64,000 bases of DNA from Bordetella parapertussis (lineage in GTDB: Bacteria; Pseudomonadota; Gammaproteobacteria; Burkholderiales; SG8-41): assembly GCA_945861275.1 (NCBI GenBank), contig CAMATZ010000003.1:62001-126000 (forward strand), in the 5' to 3' direction. The notes beneath the pieces are model-generated. The model saw nothing but the letters and a program-made list of their open reading frames with translations. It was not told where the DNA came from and searched no databases. How positions within the stretch are numbered: the stretch's first letter is position 1; the number at the start of each line of letters is the position of its first letter. A program made the position numbers and the translations under genes. This document shows positions 45,949 to 54,435 of the stretch, in pieces.

Positions 45949-46968
45949 GTGAATCAAGGCGATACTGAGAAAGACGAAGAACCACGCCGCGGCATGCGGG
46001 AGCAGGCAATTCCAGGCGCAGACACTTCGACGAGCGATGCCGCCCAGCGCAGGGTGGAAGAGTTCTCACGCTTGATTGTTGAAAACGGCGAAGATTTATT
46101 TGCAGTGCTTGATCTGGACGGCCGGCGGCTTTACAACAGCCCGTCATATGCCAAATTGTTTGGGGATGCCGAAAGAATGAGAGGATCAGATTCGTTCGCC
46201 GAAATTTATGCCGACGATCTGGAACTGGTCAAACGGGCGTTTAAGGAAACCGTGGCATCTGGCCGCAGCCATCGCCTGAATTTCCGCTTTGTGCTGGCGG
46301 ACGGCAGTATCAGGTACATGGAATCTTGCGGCGCCCTGATCAGAGACAGCCAGGGGCACCCCTTGCGTGTGACGGTGGTGTCGCGCGACATTACCGAGCG
46401 CATGGAAAGAGAGCAGGAAATCCTTGAGCTTGCGTTTTATGACACATTGACACAGCTTCCCAATCGCCGTCTGCTCAGCGATCGCCTGGATCAAGCCATG
46501 GCGGCGAGCAAACGCAGTGACCGCTTTTGCGCAGCGATGCTTCTCGATTTGGACAATTTTAAATTGATCAACGATACGCATGGCCACGCGGCGGGGGATT
46601 TGCTGCTGCGGGAGTTAGGCCGCCGCGTCAGCAGTTGCCTGCGCGAGATGGATACGGCCGCGCGATTTGGCGGCGATGAATTCGTGCTGATTGTGTGTGA
46701 ACTGGATAAGGATAGAGCGAGGTCTATCGCACTGTCCCGCATAGTGGCGGAAAAAATCCGCGCCATTGTGGGCGAGCCATATGAATTGCAACTGCAACTG
46801 GAGAATGGTGCGGAAACCACGATAAAATATCAGTGTACCGCAAGCATTGGCGTGGTGATGTTTATCAATCATGAAGCCAGTCACAAAGACATTCTCGATT
46901 GCGCCGATAAGGCGATGTATCAGGCAAAAGCGGCCGGGCGCAATTTGATTCGGTTCTACCAAGCGTAG
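45949..46968 (+). CDS. PAS-GGDEF diguanylate cyclase
   Basis: 339 residues, GTG start with GAGGA ahead. A PAS/PAC sensor (about 45-160, DLFAVLDLDGRRLYNSPSY then VVSRDITERMEREQE) is followed by a GGDEF domain (about 175-335) with LTQLPNRRLLSDRL, LLDLDNFKLINDTHGHAAGD and the active site FGGDEF. It should make cyclic di-GMP; I see no RxxD inhibitory site five residues before GGDEF (REMDTAARFGGDEF has R-E-M-D, slightly further upstream). No membrane helix, so a cytoplasmic signal. Confidence 0.93.
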   Translation: MNQGDTEKDEEPRRGMREQAIPGADTSTSDAAQRRVEEFSRLIVENGEDLFAVLDLDGRRLYNSPSYAKLFGDAERMRGSDSFAEIYADDLELVKRAFKETVASGRSHRLNFRFVLADGSIRYMESCGALIRDSQGHPLRVTVVSRDITERMEREQEILELAFYDTLTQLPNRRLLSDRLDQAMAASKRSDRFCAAMLLDLDNFKLINDTHGHAAGDLLLRELGRRVSSCLREMDTAARFGGDEFVLIVCELDKDRARSIALSRIVAEKIRAIVGEPYELQLQLENGAETTIKYQCTASIGVVMFINHEASHKDILDCADKAMYQAKAAGRNLIRFYQA

Positions 46969-46995
46969 TGACCACACAGGGGCGGCAGAAAGCGT

Positions 46996-47030
46996 CTTGC
47001 TCAGGCACAGCAAGCTATTGTTTTAATTAA
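46996..47030 (+). terminator. Possible terminator after the diguanylate cyclase
   Basis: CTTGCT at 46996-47001 pairs with AGCAAG at 47009-47014 and is followed by a T-rich stretch. It lies between two convergent genes. Confidence 0.4.
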
Positions 47031-47033
47031 GTT

Positions 47034-48092
47034 TTATTGCATAGCGGCAATGATGGCATCACCCATTTCGGTGGTGCCGGCCTTGCCGCCGAGGTCGCCC
47101 GTGAGATGCCTGGCTTCGGCAATCACGCGTTCCACCGCGTCATCCAGAATTTTCGCAGCAGCGGTGGCCTTGGCGTCGCCACGTTTGCGTCCGAGCCATT
47201 CGAGCAGCATTTTGCCCGACATAATCATGGCGTAAGGGTTGGCGATATTTTTGCCGGCGATATCCGGCGCTGAACCATGTGTCGCCTGCGCCATCGCCTG
47301 TTTTTCCCCGGCCACCAGACCCGGCGCGAGGCCGAGACCTCCGACCAGACCAGCGCCTTCATCGGTGAGGATGTCGCCGAACTGATTGGTGGTAACCACC
47401 ACATCAAACTGCTGGGGCTTCATCACCAGCTTCATCGCGAAGCCGTCCACCAATACCTCGTTCAGCGTCACGTCGGGGTACTCGGGCTGCAGCTTGCGGC
47501 ATTCCTCGGCGAACATGCCGCACACCAGGCGGTACACCGGCTCTTTGTGCACCGAGGTGACGATTTTCTTTTTGCGCGTGCGTGCGATCTCAAACGCCTC
47601 GCGTGCCACGCGGCTGGCGCCCTTGCGCGTGACCACGCGAAAGCCGACGGAAATATCATCATTCGGGCGAAACTCGCCCGCGCCCGCGACCACCAGGCTC
47701 GAAGACATCATGCCTTCGGTGGTTTCGCGCAGGAACACGATATCCACGTCTTTGTGGATCGACGGCAGGTTGGGGTAGGACTTCACCGGCTTGATGTTGG
47801 CGAAAAGCTCGAATTTTTTGCGCAACGCCGGCATTACCCACGTCGGATCGTTGCGCGGATAAGCGTTGTGGCCGATGGGGCCGCAAATCCAGCCGTCGCA
47901 GGACTTCAGGGTCTCCAGCGTGATTTTCGGTGAGGCATCGCCGTGCAGTTCGTGTCCACGTTTGCCGATGGGCAGGTCGATCCACTCGGCCTGCATGCCG
48001 GTTTTGGCGGCTGCGGCTTGCATGCATTTAACCGCCTCGGGCACCACTTCGAGTCCAATGTCGTCGCCCAGCAATACGCCTATCTTTAACAC
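47034..48092 (-). CDS. Isocitrate/isopropylmalate dehydrogenase family protein
   Basis: Metal- and NAD(P)-dependent decarboxylating dehydrogenase of 352 residues, GTG start at 48092 with AAGGAG six bases before it, giving LKIGVLLGDDIGLEVVPEAV. Active-site segments include FLRETTEGMMSS (where isocitrate enzymes have ENTEGEYS), VHKEP and TNQFGDILTDEGAGL, plus GSAPDIAGKNIANP. The substitutions mean it is neither a clear LeuB nor Icd; a catabolic substituted malate substrate is likely. It starts the second catabolic run. Confidence 0.88.
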   Translation of the reverse strand: MLKIGVLLGDDIGLEVVPEAVKCMQAAAAKTGMQAEWIDLPIGKRGHELHGDASPKITLETLKSCDGWICGPIGHNAYPRNDPTWVMPALRKKFELFANIKPVKSYPNLPSIHKDVDIVFLRETTEGMMSSSLVVAGAGEFRPNDDISVGFRVVTRKGASRVAREAFEIARTRKKKIVTSVHKEPVYRLVCGMFAEECRKLQPEYPDVTLNEVLVDGFAMKLVMKPQQFDVVVTTNQFGDILTDEGAGLVGGLGLAPGLVAGEKQAMAQATHGSAPDIAGKNIANPYAMIMSGKMLLEWLGRKRGDAKATAAAKILDDAVERVIAEARHLTGDLGGKAGTTEMGDAIIAAMQ

Positions 48093-48117
48093 TGCGTTCT
48101 CCTTGAAAAACATTTTT

Positions 48118-48214
48118 GCCACAGAGGACACAGAGATCCCAGAGAAAAACCACTACTTCACGTTACCCGTAAATTTCTCTCTGTGTTCTCTGTGTTCTCT
48201 GTGACCTCTGTGGC
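48118..48214. repeat. Long palindromic repeat B (CACAGAG-type)
   Basis: GCCACAGAGGACACAGAG on the left and its inverted, longer counterpart (CTCTGTGTTCTCTGTG ... CCTCTGTGGC) on the right, about 30-40 bases per arm, around a loop of about 25 bases. Arms consist of short direct repeats of CACAGAGAA. It lies between the divergent dehydrogenase and nitrilase genes. Confidence 0.8.
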
Positions 48215-48300
48215 GAATAGGGGTTAGGAATTTTCGGAACCCGGATGATTCCACGTTGCAAGCCTTACCGCAATCCCCGAACTCGTGCAAAATGATGGAC

Positions 48301-49149
48301 ATGACAACACTAAAACTAGCCTGCCTGCAGGCCAACACCGGCAATGACTTGGCAGCCAATCTCACTGCAGTAACCAGCATGGTGCGCGAGGCCGCCGCCA
48401 ACGGCGCGAAACTCGTGCTCACGCCCGAATACACGTTGATGATGGACGGTAGCGGTCGCATGATGCGCGAGCAGGCCCTACCTGCCGATGGCGGTGCACC
48501 GCTGATTGAATTGCGTGCGCTTGCGAAAGAACTGGGCATTTGGCTACTGCTAGGCTCGCTCACGCTGCGCACACAAGAAGAGCGCATCGCCAATCGTTCT
48601 ATTCTGATCAACGATAGCGGCGAAGTCGCCGCCAGCTACGACAAGATTCATATGTTCGATGTCACTTTGCCCGATGGCAAAGTGATACGCGAATCATCGG
48701 CGTACCGCCCTGGTGACAAAGCTGTGGTCGCGGAAACGCCGTGGGGAAAACTCGGCATGACTATCTGCTACGACCTGCGGTTTCCCGCCCTGTTTCGCAC
48801 ACTGGCACAAGCCGGCGCGCAGATCATTACCGTGCCGTCGTCATTCCAGCGTCAAACCGGCAAGGCGCACTGGCAGGTGCTGCTGCAAGCGCGTGCCATT
48901 GAAAACGGTTGCTACATCGTCGCGCCGGCGATGTGTGGTGATCACGCGGGTAACCGGCAGACCTATGGCCATACACTGGTGGTGAATCCGTGGGGCGAAG
49001 TGGTTGCGGATGGCGGCGAAGCGCCGGGGATTACTTATGCCGAGATAGATCTGGCGCGGGTGGCGAAGGTGAGGGGGATGATTCCTTCACTGACGCATGA
49101 TCGCGAATTCAATAAGACCTCGGCAACCCCAACACCTTCTCCGCAATAA
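48301..49149 (+). CDS. Nitrilase-superfamily amidohydrolase
   Basis: Carbon-nitrogen hydrolase of about 282 residues from ATG 48301 (an alternative ATG lies nine bases upstream). Catalytic triad: Glu in LTPEYTLM, Lys in YDKIHMFD, Cys in TICYDLRFP. Sequence order and length fit the Nit1/Nit2 omega-amidase/deaminated-glutathione amidase group. Its 3' end overlaps the convergent acyl-CoA dehydrogenase gene by 41 bases. Repair of deaminated glutathione is the best guess by family. Confidence 0.9.
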   Translation: MTTLKLACLQANTGNDLAANLTAVTSMVREAAANGAKLVLTPEYTLMMDGSGRMMREQALPADGGAPLIELRALAKELGIWLLLGSLTLRTQEERIANRSILINDSGEVAASYDKIHMFDVTLPDGKVIRESSAYRPGDKAVVAETPWGKLGMTICYDLRFPALFRTLAQAGAQIITVPSSFQRQTGKAHWQVLLQARAIENGCYIVAPAMCGDHAGNRQTYGHTLVVNPWGEVVADGGEAPGITYAEIDLARVAKVRGMIPSLTHDREFNKTSATPTPSPQ

Positions 49150-50281
49150 AACAAAGAATCATCTGCGAACTCACCGGCGCCAACCGCGGGATCATCGCTT
49201 CGCGGAAGTAGCGCTCGATGTGAAACTCCTTGGCGTAGCCCATGCCGCCATGCGTCAGCATCGCGGTTTCGCACGAGCGAAAGCCTGCTTCACCGGCCAG
49301 ATATTTAGCGGCATTGGCTTCGGCGCCACAGGGTTGTTGTTGGTCGTAGAGCCAGGCGGCCTTGTAGGTCATGAGTTCCGCGGCTTCAAGTTCCATCCAG
49401 CGTTCGGCGAGCGGATGCTGTATCGCTTGATTCTGGCCGATGGGACGGTCGAACACGATGCGTTCTTTGGCGTAGGCGGCTGCGCGCTTTAGTGCGACTT
49501 TACCGAGGCCTATGGCTTCCGCGGCGACGAGGATGCGTTCGGGATTGAGACTGTGCAGGAGGTAGCGAAAACCTTTGCCTTCTTCCCCGATGCGATCTGC
49601 CACCGGCACTTTGAGACCATCGATGAACACCTGATTGGAATCCACCGCCTTGCGGCCCATTTTCTCGATCTCGCGCACTTCAATATGTTTGCGATCCATG
49701 TCGGTGTAGAACAGCGTGAGGCCGTCGATAGGGCGCTTACTCCCCGCGGCTTCAATCGGCGTGGTGCGCGCCAGCAGCAGGATTTTGTTGGTGACTTGCG
49801 CCGTGGTGGTCCAGGTTTTCTGGCCCGACACGAGATAGTGATCGCCCTCGCGCGTAGCCTTGGTTTTCAGCATCGCCGTGTTCAGCCCGGTATTGGGCTC
49901 GGTGACGCCGAAGCAGGCTTTGTCTTCGCCGGCGATCATCGGCGGCAGAAAACGTTTTTTTTGTTCCTCGCTGCCGTATACCACGATCGAGTGCAGGCCG
50001 AAAATGTTCATGTGCAATGCGGAAGCGCCGGAAAATCCTGCGCCGGATTCAGCGACTGCCTGCATCATTAACGCGGCTTCGGTGATGCCGAGTCCGGCGC
50101 CACCGAATTCCGGTGGCATGGCAATGCCGAGCCAGCCGCCGCGTGCGAACGCGGCGTGGAAATCTGCCGGAAAGCCGCCTTCGCGATCTTTCGCAAGCCA
50201 GTAGGCGTCGTCGAAAGCGGCGCAAATTTTTTCGATCGCAGAGCGCATGGCGCACTGTTCTTCTGTGTATGAAAAGTTCAT
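49109..50281 (-). CDS. Acyl-CoA dehydrogenase
   Basis: FAD-dependent enzyme of 390 residues from ATG 50281. Motifs: MPPEFGGAGLGITEA, CFGVTEPNTGLNTA and YLVSGQKTWTTTAQ of the beta domain, the ERILVAAEAIGLG helix and GGMGYAKEFHIERYFREA near the C-terminus. It differs from the enzyme at 30.8 kb. Lies 13 bases after the CoA-transferase gene on the same strand, so the two are likely an operon that activates and oxidises an organic acid. Confidence 0.93.
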   Translation of the reverse strand: MNFSYTEEQCAMRSAIEKICAAFDDAYWLAKDREGGFPADFHAAFARGGWLGIAMPPEFGGAGLGITEAALMMQAVAESGAGFSGASALHMNIFGLHSIVVYGSEEQKKRFLPPMIAGEDKACFGVTEPNTGLNTAMLKTKATREGDHYLVSGQKTWTTTAQVTNKILLLARTTPIEAAGSKRPIDGLTLFYTDMDRKHIEVREIEKMGRKAVDSNQVFIDGLKVPVADRIGEEGKGFRYLLHSLNPERILVAAEAIGLGKVALKRAAAYAKERIVFDRPIGQNQAIQHPLAERWMELEAAELMTYKAAWLYDQQQPCGAEANAAKYLAGEAGFRSCETAMLTHGGMGYAKEFHIERYFREAMIPRLAPVSSQMILCFIAEKVLGLPRSY

Positions 50282-50293
50282 ATAAATCACACG

Positions 50294-51490
50294 TTATGTA
50301 TTCGTTACGCCTGCGGCACACAAGTCATTGATCTGTGCGTCACTATAACCCGCCTCACGCAGCACTTCGGCGCTGTGCTCACCCAGGCGCGGCGCGTGCC
50401 GGCGCAACTGCGGCTGTGATTTTGACCAGGTGGAAGGTATATCCATTTCGCGAATGCGTCCCTCGCTGGGATGATCCGTCATTTTGAAAAAGCCGGTCGC
50501 GGCGTGATGCGCGTCGTCGAGCAGATCATCGAGCGAGTTGAGCGGCATCGCGGGAATGTCGGCTTCGCCCAACGCCTGCAACCACTCGGCGGAGGTACGC
50601 GTCGCCAGCTCGCGCGCGACCCACGCGTAAGCCTCGTCAAAATGGCGCGCGCGGTTGGTGTGGCTGTTGAAACGTTCATCGCTTTCGAATTCCTGCTCGC
50701 GGCCCAGCAGTTTAAAGAAATTGCGCCATTGCTTGTCGTTATAAATCAGCGCGCACAAATAGCCGTCACGTGTTTTATAGGGATTGCGGTGCCGGGTCAG
50801 CAGGCGCGCGTAACCCATAGGGGCTATGGGCGGATCAAAGGTGCGGCCGCCCATGTGGTCGCTGAGTATGAATTGTGTCAGCCCTTCGAACATCGGAATT
50901 TCAATCGCCTGACCTTCACCGCTGCGCTCGCGGTAAAACAGTGCGGCGAGGATCGCATGCACCGTGTTAAGCCCGGTGATGCGATCGGTGACTGTTGACG
51001 GCACAAAGCGTGGTTGATCAGCGCCCGCCTGCACCAGCATCGATGGCAGAGCGACCATGCCCTGAATGATATCGTCGTACGCGGCCTTGGCGGCATAAGG
51101 GCCGTTCTGGCGAAAGCCCGTGGAACCGGCGTAGATGATGCGCGGGTTGACCGCGCACACGTCTTCGTAAGAGAGTTTCAGCCGCGCCATCGCCTGCGGG
51201 CGCACGTTGTAGGCCAGCACATCCGCGGCCTTTAACAAGCGCAGCAAGGCGGCATGGCCTTGTGGATTTTTCAGATTCAGCACAATGCTGCGCTTGTTGC
51301 GGTTCAGATGCAGGAAGTTCGCCCCCATGCCGGGATTGCGCTGGGCGGCGACGTAGCGGGTGTTGTCACCTTCGGGCGCTTCGACCTTGATCACATCGGC
51401 GCCGTAGTCGGCGAGGATTTGCGTGGCGTAGGGGCCGAGTATGACCGAGGTTAAATCGATAATCCGCACGCCGCTGAGGGGGCCGCTCAT
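50294..51490 (-). CDS. Class III CoA transferase (CaiB/BaiF family)
   Basis: 398 residues. Family motifs: LSGVRIIDLTSVILGPYATQILADYGADVIKVE, the GDNTRY segment, LNRNKRSIVLNLKNPQG, and IHAILAALFYRERSGEGQAIEIPMFE. The family transfers CoA between acids with a covalent Asp intermediate, in the STVTDRITGLNT/PGD region. The acid is unknown. Likely transcribed with the acyl-CoA dehydrogenase downstream; divergent from surE. Confidence 0.93.
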   Translation of the reverse strand: MSGPLSGVRIIDLTSVILGPYATQILADYGADVIKVEAPEGDNTRYVAAQRNPGMGANFLHLNRNKRSIVLNLKNPQGHAALLRLLKAADVLAYNVRPQAMARLKLSYEDVCAVNPRIIYAGSTGFRQNGPYAAKAAYDDIIQGMVALPSMLVQAGADQPRFVPSTVTDRITGLNTVHAILAALFYRERSGEGQAIEIPMFEGLTQFILSDHMGGRTFDPPIAPMGYARLLTRHRNPYKTRDGYLCALIYNDKQWRNFFKLLGREQEFESDERFNSHTNRARHFDEAYAWVARELATRTSAEWLQALGEADIPAMPLNSLDDLLDDAHHAATGFFKMTDHPSEGRIREMDIPSTWSKSQPQLRRHAPRLGEHSAEVLREAGYSDAQINDLCAAGVTNT

Positions 51491-51662
51491 GAGAAAAACA
51501 ACTCCGAATTTTCGTCCGCCGCCGGACGTTGCTGCAATGCTAACATTATCGGAAAATCCATTCAGACCCGGAAGAGTGGAATGTTATAATCGGCACGATT
51601 CATGACGCATCAATCCGCCCATCGTTTTCCAGAGTCAGCCACGCTGCGCGCCGTGGTTTTGC

Positions 51663-52406
51663 ATGCGTATTCTGCTGAGTAACGACGACGGTTACTTCGC
51701 GCCGGGCATCGCTGCGCTGGCGCAGGCCTTGTCTGCGCTGGGCACGGTGACGGTGGTGGCGCCCGAACGGGATCGCAGCGGCGCCAGCAATTCGCTGACG
51801 CTGGATCGTCCGCTGTCGCTGAAAACAGCCGCCAACGGATTTCACTACATCAACGGCACGCCCACGGATTGCGTGCATCTGGCGGTGACAGGGCTGCTGG
51901 ATACGTTGCCGGATATGGTGGTGTCGGGCATCAATCACGGCGCCAACATGGGTGACGATACGATTTACTCCGGCACTGTCGCCGCTGCCACCGAGGGCTT
52001 TTTGCTGGGTATACCGTCGATCGCGATTTCCCTGGTGGCGGCCGGTAACGATAATTTTGCCACGGCGGCTGGCGTTGCCTACGGCCTGGTTGAGCGCTAC
52101 GCGCGCGCGCCGCTGAGCGAGCCGATGCTGCTGAATGTGAATGTGCCCGATGTGCCGCCGCACGCGTTGCGCGGCATTGAAGTCACCCGGCTCGGCAAGC
52201 GGCACAAGGCCGAGCCGGTGGTCAAGGCGATGAATCCGCGCGGCGAAGACATTTACTGGGTGGGCGCCGCGGGCAGCGCGCAGGATGCGGGCGCGGGCAC
52301 TGATTTTTATGCGGTGGCGCAGGGCCGGGTTTCGGTGACACCGTTGCAGGTCGATCTTACGCGCCTGGCGCAGATGGCGCGTGTCGGCCTGTGGTTGCAG
52401 GCGTAA
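51663..52406 (+). CDS. surE: 5'/3'-nucleotidase SurE
   Basis: Metal-dependent phosphatase acting on nucleoside monophosphates and polyphosphate. 247 residues, normal length: [16 protein letters not shown] with the Asp-Asp metal pair, [23 protein letters not shown] and [20 protein letters not shown]. First gene of surE-pcm-nlpD; its TAA overlaps the pcm ATG by one base. Confidence 0.97.
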   Translation: MRILLSNDDGYFAPGIAALAQALSALGTVTVVAPERDRSGASNSLTLDRPLSLKTAANGFHYINGTPTDCVHLAVTGLLDTLPDMVVSGINHGANMGDDTIYSGTVAAATEGFLLGIPSIAISLVAAGNDNFATAAGVAYGLVERYARAPLSEPMLLNVNVPDVPPHALRGIEVTRLGKRHKAEPVVKAMNPRGEDIYWVGAAGSAQDAGAGTDFYAVAQGRVSVTPLQVDLTRLAQMARVGLWLQA

Positions 52407-53065
52407 TGCAAGTCAGCCATACCGGTATCGGCATGACCTCGCAGCGCACACGCATGCGCATGGTCGAACGCCTGCGCCAGCAGGGCATACGGGATGAAAT
52501 CGTGTTGTCGGTGATGGGCGAGGTGCCGCGGCATCTGTTTGTGGATGAGGCATTGGCGCACCGCGCGTATGAGGACATTTCGCTGCCCATCGGTTTTGGG
52601 CAAACGATTTCCAACCCGCACACGGTGGCACGGATGACGGAACTTGCGCGCGCCGGCAATGATCTGAACAAGGTGTTGGAGATCGGCACCGGCTGCGGCT
52701 ACCAGTGCGCGGTGCTGGCGCGGGTGGCCAAAATCGTGCACTCCATTGAACGCCTGGTGCAGTTGACGGCCACCGCGCGCAAACATCTGCGTGATGCGCG
52801 GGTGTTGAATGTACGGCTGCGTCATGGCGACGGGCATGCGGGCATGCCGACCGAAGCGCCGTTCGATGTCATTGTGATGACGGCGGCGTCAACGCATGTG
52901 CCCAAGCCGTTGCTGGAACAGCTGGCGGTGGGTGGTAGAATGATTTATCCGAAGGCGAAGGGCGAACAACAGCATTTGTGGGTGATCGAACGCAGCGCGG
53001 CGGGTTACACCGAAAAGCGCATGGATGCGGTTAAATTCGTGCCGCTGCTGCCGGGAACAGGTTGA
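52406..53065 (+). CDS. pcm: Protein-L-isoaspartate O-methyltransferase
   Basis: SAM-dependent enzyme that starts repair of isoaspartyl residues. 219 residues from ATG 52406 (TAATG overlap with surE). Motifs: [16 protein letters not shown] site [24 protein letters not shown] and the [14 protein letters not shown] region. The classical second substrate motif [10 protein letters not shown] is intact. Confidence 0.97.
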   Translation: MQVSHTGIGMTSQRTRMRMVERLRQQGIRDEIVLSVMGEVPRHLFVDEALAHRAYEDISLPIGFGQTISNPHTVARMTELARAGNDLNKVLEIGTGCGYQCAVLARVAKIVHSIERLVQLTATARKHLRDARVLNVRLRHGDGHAGMPTEAPFDVIVMTAASTHVPKPLLEQLAVGGRMIYPKAKGEQQHLWVIERSAAGYTEKRMDAVKFVPLLPGTG

Positions 53066-53087
53066 ACGCAGTGTAGGGACGAGTGCC

Positions 53088-54089
53088 GTGAATAATCTTT
53101 CAAAAGCGGTAATTGCCGGGATTGCCTTGAGCCTGGTTTTGCTCGCGGGCTGTGCCGCGACGCAGCCGGCGCCGGTGTCGGAGCGTGTGGTGCCCCCTGC
53201 CACCAAGCCGCAGCCGCGCGTGGTTGCCGCCAAACCAGCGACCGACATTCAGGCGCCCGCACCCAAGCCCGATGCTGCAGTGGTGGTCAAGCCGCTGGCT
53301 GCGGCAGACGGATCGATCTACACCGTCAAGCAGGGCGACACTTTGTTCAGCATTGCCAAGACCCATGGCGTGGCCGTGCGCGATTTGGCGGCGTGGAACA
53401 ACATTGAAGACGCGTCGAGTATCCGCAGCGGGCAGCAGTTACGTCTGACAGCGCCCGACGGCGTGGCCGCCGCGCCGCAAACCTCACCCGCCGTCACGCC
53501 GGATGCGCCGGCGCCGGTGGCGGTAGAAGCGCGCCCGGTTGATAGTCCGCCGCAGCCAAGTGACGCCAATGTTAAAACGCAACCACTAGGACAACGCGTG
53601 CCCTACAGTGATCAGGCGTATGCGCAAATGTCTAAAGCAGCGGCGCCCACCAAGCCCGATGCCACTGAGGTCAAGCCCGAGGTCAAGCCTGAAGTCAAGC
53701 CTGAAACGGCGCGCGCCGACGGCGAGGTGGATTGGTCATGGCCTACGCAGGGCAAAGTCATCACGAATTTCAATGAAAGTTCGAGCAAGGGCATCGTCAT
53801 CTCCGGTAAGCGCGGCCAGCCGGTGACCGCGAGTGCCGGCGGGCGGGTGATTTTTAGCGGCACGGGTATACGCGGCCTCGGCAAACTGGTGGTGATCCGT
53901 CACAACAGCAATTACCTGAGCGTTTACGCACACAACGAGAATCTGCTGGTGAAGGAAGGCCAAACCGTAGGCAAGGGTCAGCGCATAGCCGAAATGGGCA
54001 GTTCGGATGCGGATCAGGTGAAATTGCACTTTGAGATCCGCCGCCAGGGAAAACCGGTTGATCCGATCCAGCTATTGCCGGGTACTTGA
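53088..54089 (+). CDS. nlpD: NlpD-type LysM/M23 lipoprotein
   Basis: Murein-hydrolase activator of the outer membrane. 333 residues from GTG 53088, with a lipoprotein signal (lipobox LLAGC, Cys at about residue 22). A LysM domain at about 80-125 (YTVKQGDTLFSIAKTHG) is followed by a variable Pro-rich linker containing a 12-base tandem repeat (KPEV three times), and a LytM/M23 domain (about 225-330). The metal ligands of active M23 peptidases are missing in the visible HNSNYLSVYAHN and LHFEIRRQG parts, matching activators of AmiC. rpoS, which often follows, is absent here. Confidence 0.94.
   Translation: MNNLSKAVIAGIALSLVLLAGCAATQPAPVSERVVPPATKPQPRVVAAKPATDIQAPAPKPDAAVVVKPLAAADGSIYTVKQGDTLFSIAKTHGVAVRDLAAWNNIEDASSIRSGQQLRLTAPDGVAAAPQTSPAVTPDAPAPVAVEARPVDSPPQPSDANVKTQPLGQRVPYSDQAYAQMSKAAAPTKPDATEVKPEVKPEVKPETARADGEVDWSWPTQGKVITNFNESSSKGIVISGKRGQPVTASAGGRVIFSGTGIRGLGKLVVIRHNSNYLSVYAHNENLLVKEGQTVGKGQRIAEMGSSDADQVKLHFEIRRQGKPVDPIQLLPGT
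53667..53702 (+). repeat. Three 12-base repeats in nlpD
   Basis: GAGGTCAAGCCC, GAGGTCAAGCCT and GAAGTCAAGCCT encode EVKP three times in the linker before the M23 domain. Likely a length-variable spacer. Confidence 0.8.
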
Positions 54090-54097
54090 GCGCTTGC

Positions 54098-54148
54098 AGC
54101 GGCTGGCGGGCGCGCCTGTATGCGCGACGCAACAGCCGCTGGCATTTT
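54098..54148 (+). terminator. Possible terminator after nlpD
   Basis: AGCGGCTG at 54098-54105 pairs with CAGCCGCT at 54133-54140, with a GC-rich inner hairpin, followed by ATTTTT. It lies just after nlpD and before the 4.5S RNA gene. Confidence 0.5.
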
Positions 54149-54209
54149 TGCCGTGTATCGCCAGGACATTTGGAAAAACAGCTTAATTCGTAGATACTTG
54201 CAGTCCCAT

Positions 54210-54305
54210 GGCGGGCCTCCCCGCATTGCATGGTAGTGAACCTGGTCAGGTCCGGAAGGAAGCAGCCAAAGCTATTCTCTGCAAGTGCCGGGGGTCAGGC
54301 TCGCC
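54210..54305 (+). ncRNA. ffs: Signal recognition particle 4.5S RNA
   Basis: The universally conserved SRP tetraloop region GGTCAGGTCCGGAAGGAAGCAGCC is clearly present at 54244-54267 (the core is CAGGTCCGGAAGGAAGCAG). The outer stem pairs GGCGGGCCT (54210-54218) with AGGCTCGCC (54297-54305). A run of T follows at 54309, acting as terminator. With Ffh it directs nascent membrane proteins to FtsY. Placement beside dnaX is common in proteobacteria. Confidence 0.96.
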
Positions 54306-54435
54306 ACCCTTTTTTGTGCTTGCGCGCTGGTATCATCGATTGCCGGCGTGCAAGCCTAAAAGCTTTTACCCGTGTAAACAGCCCGCGCGAAGCAGCGTAC
54401 AATACGGCTTCCGGATTACTGGTTGCTGCACTGTC

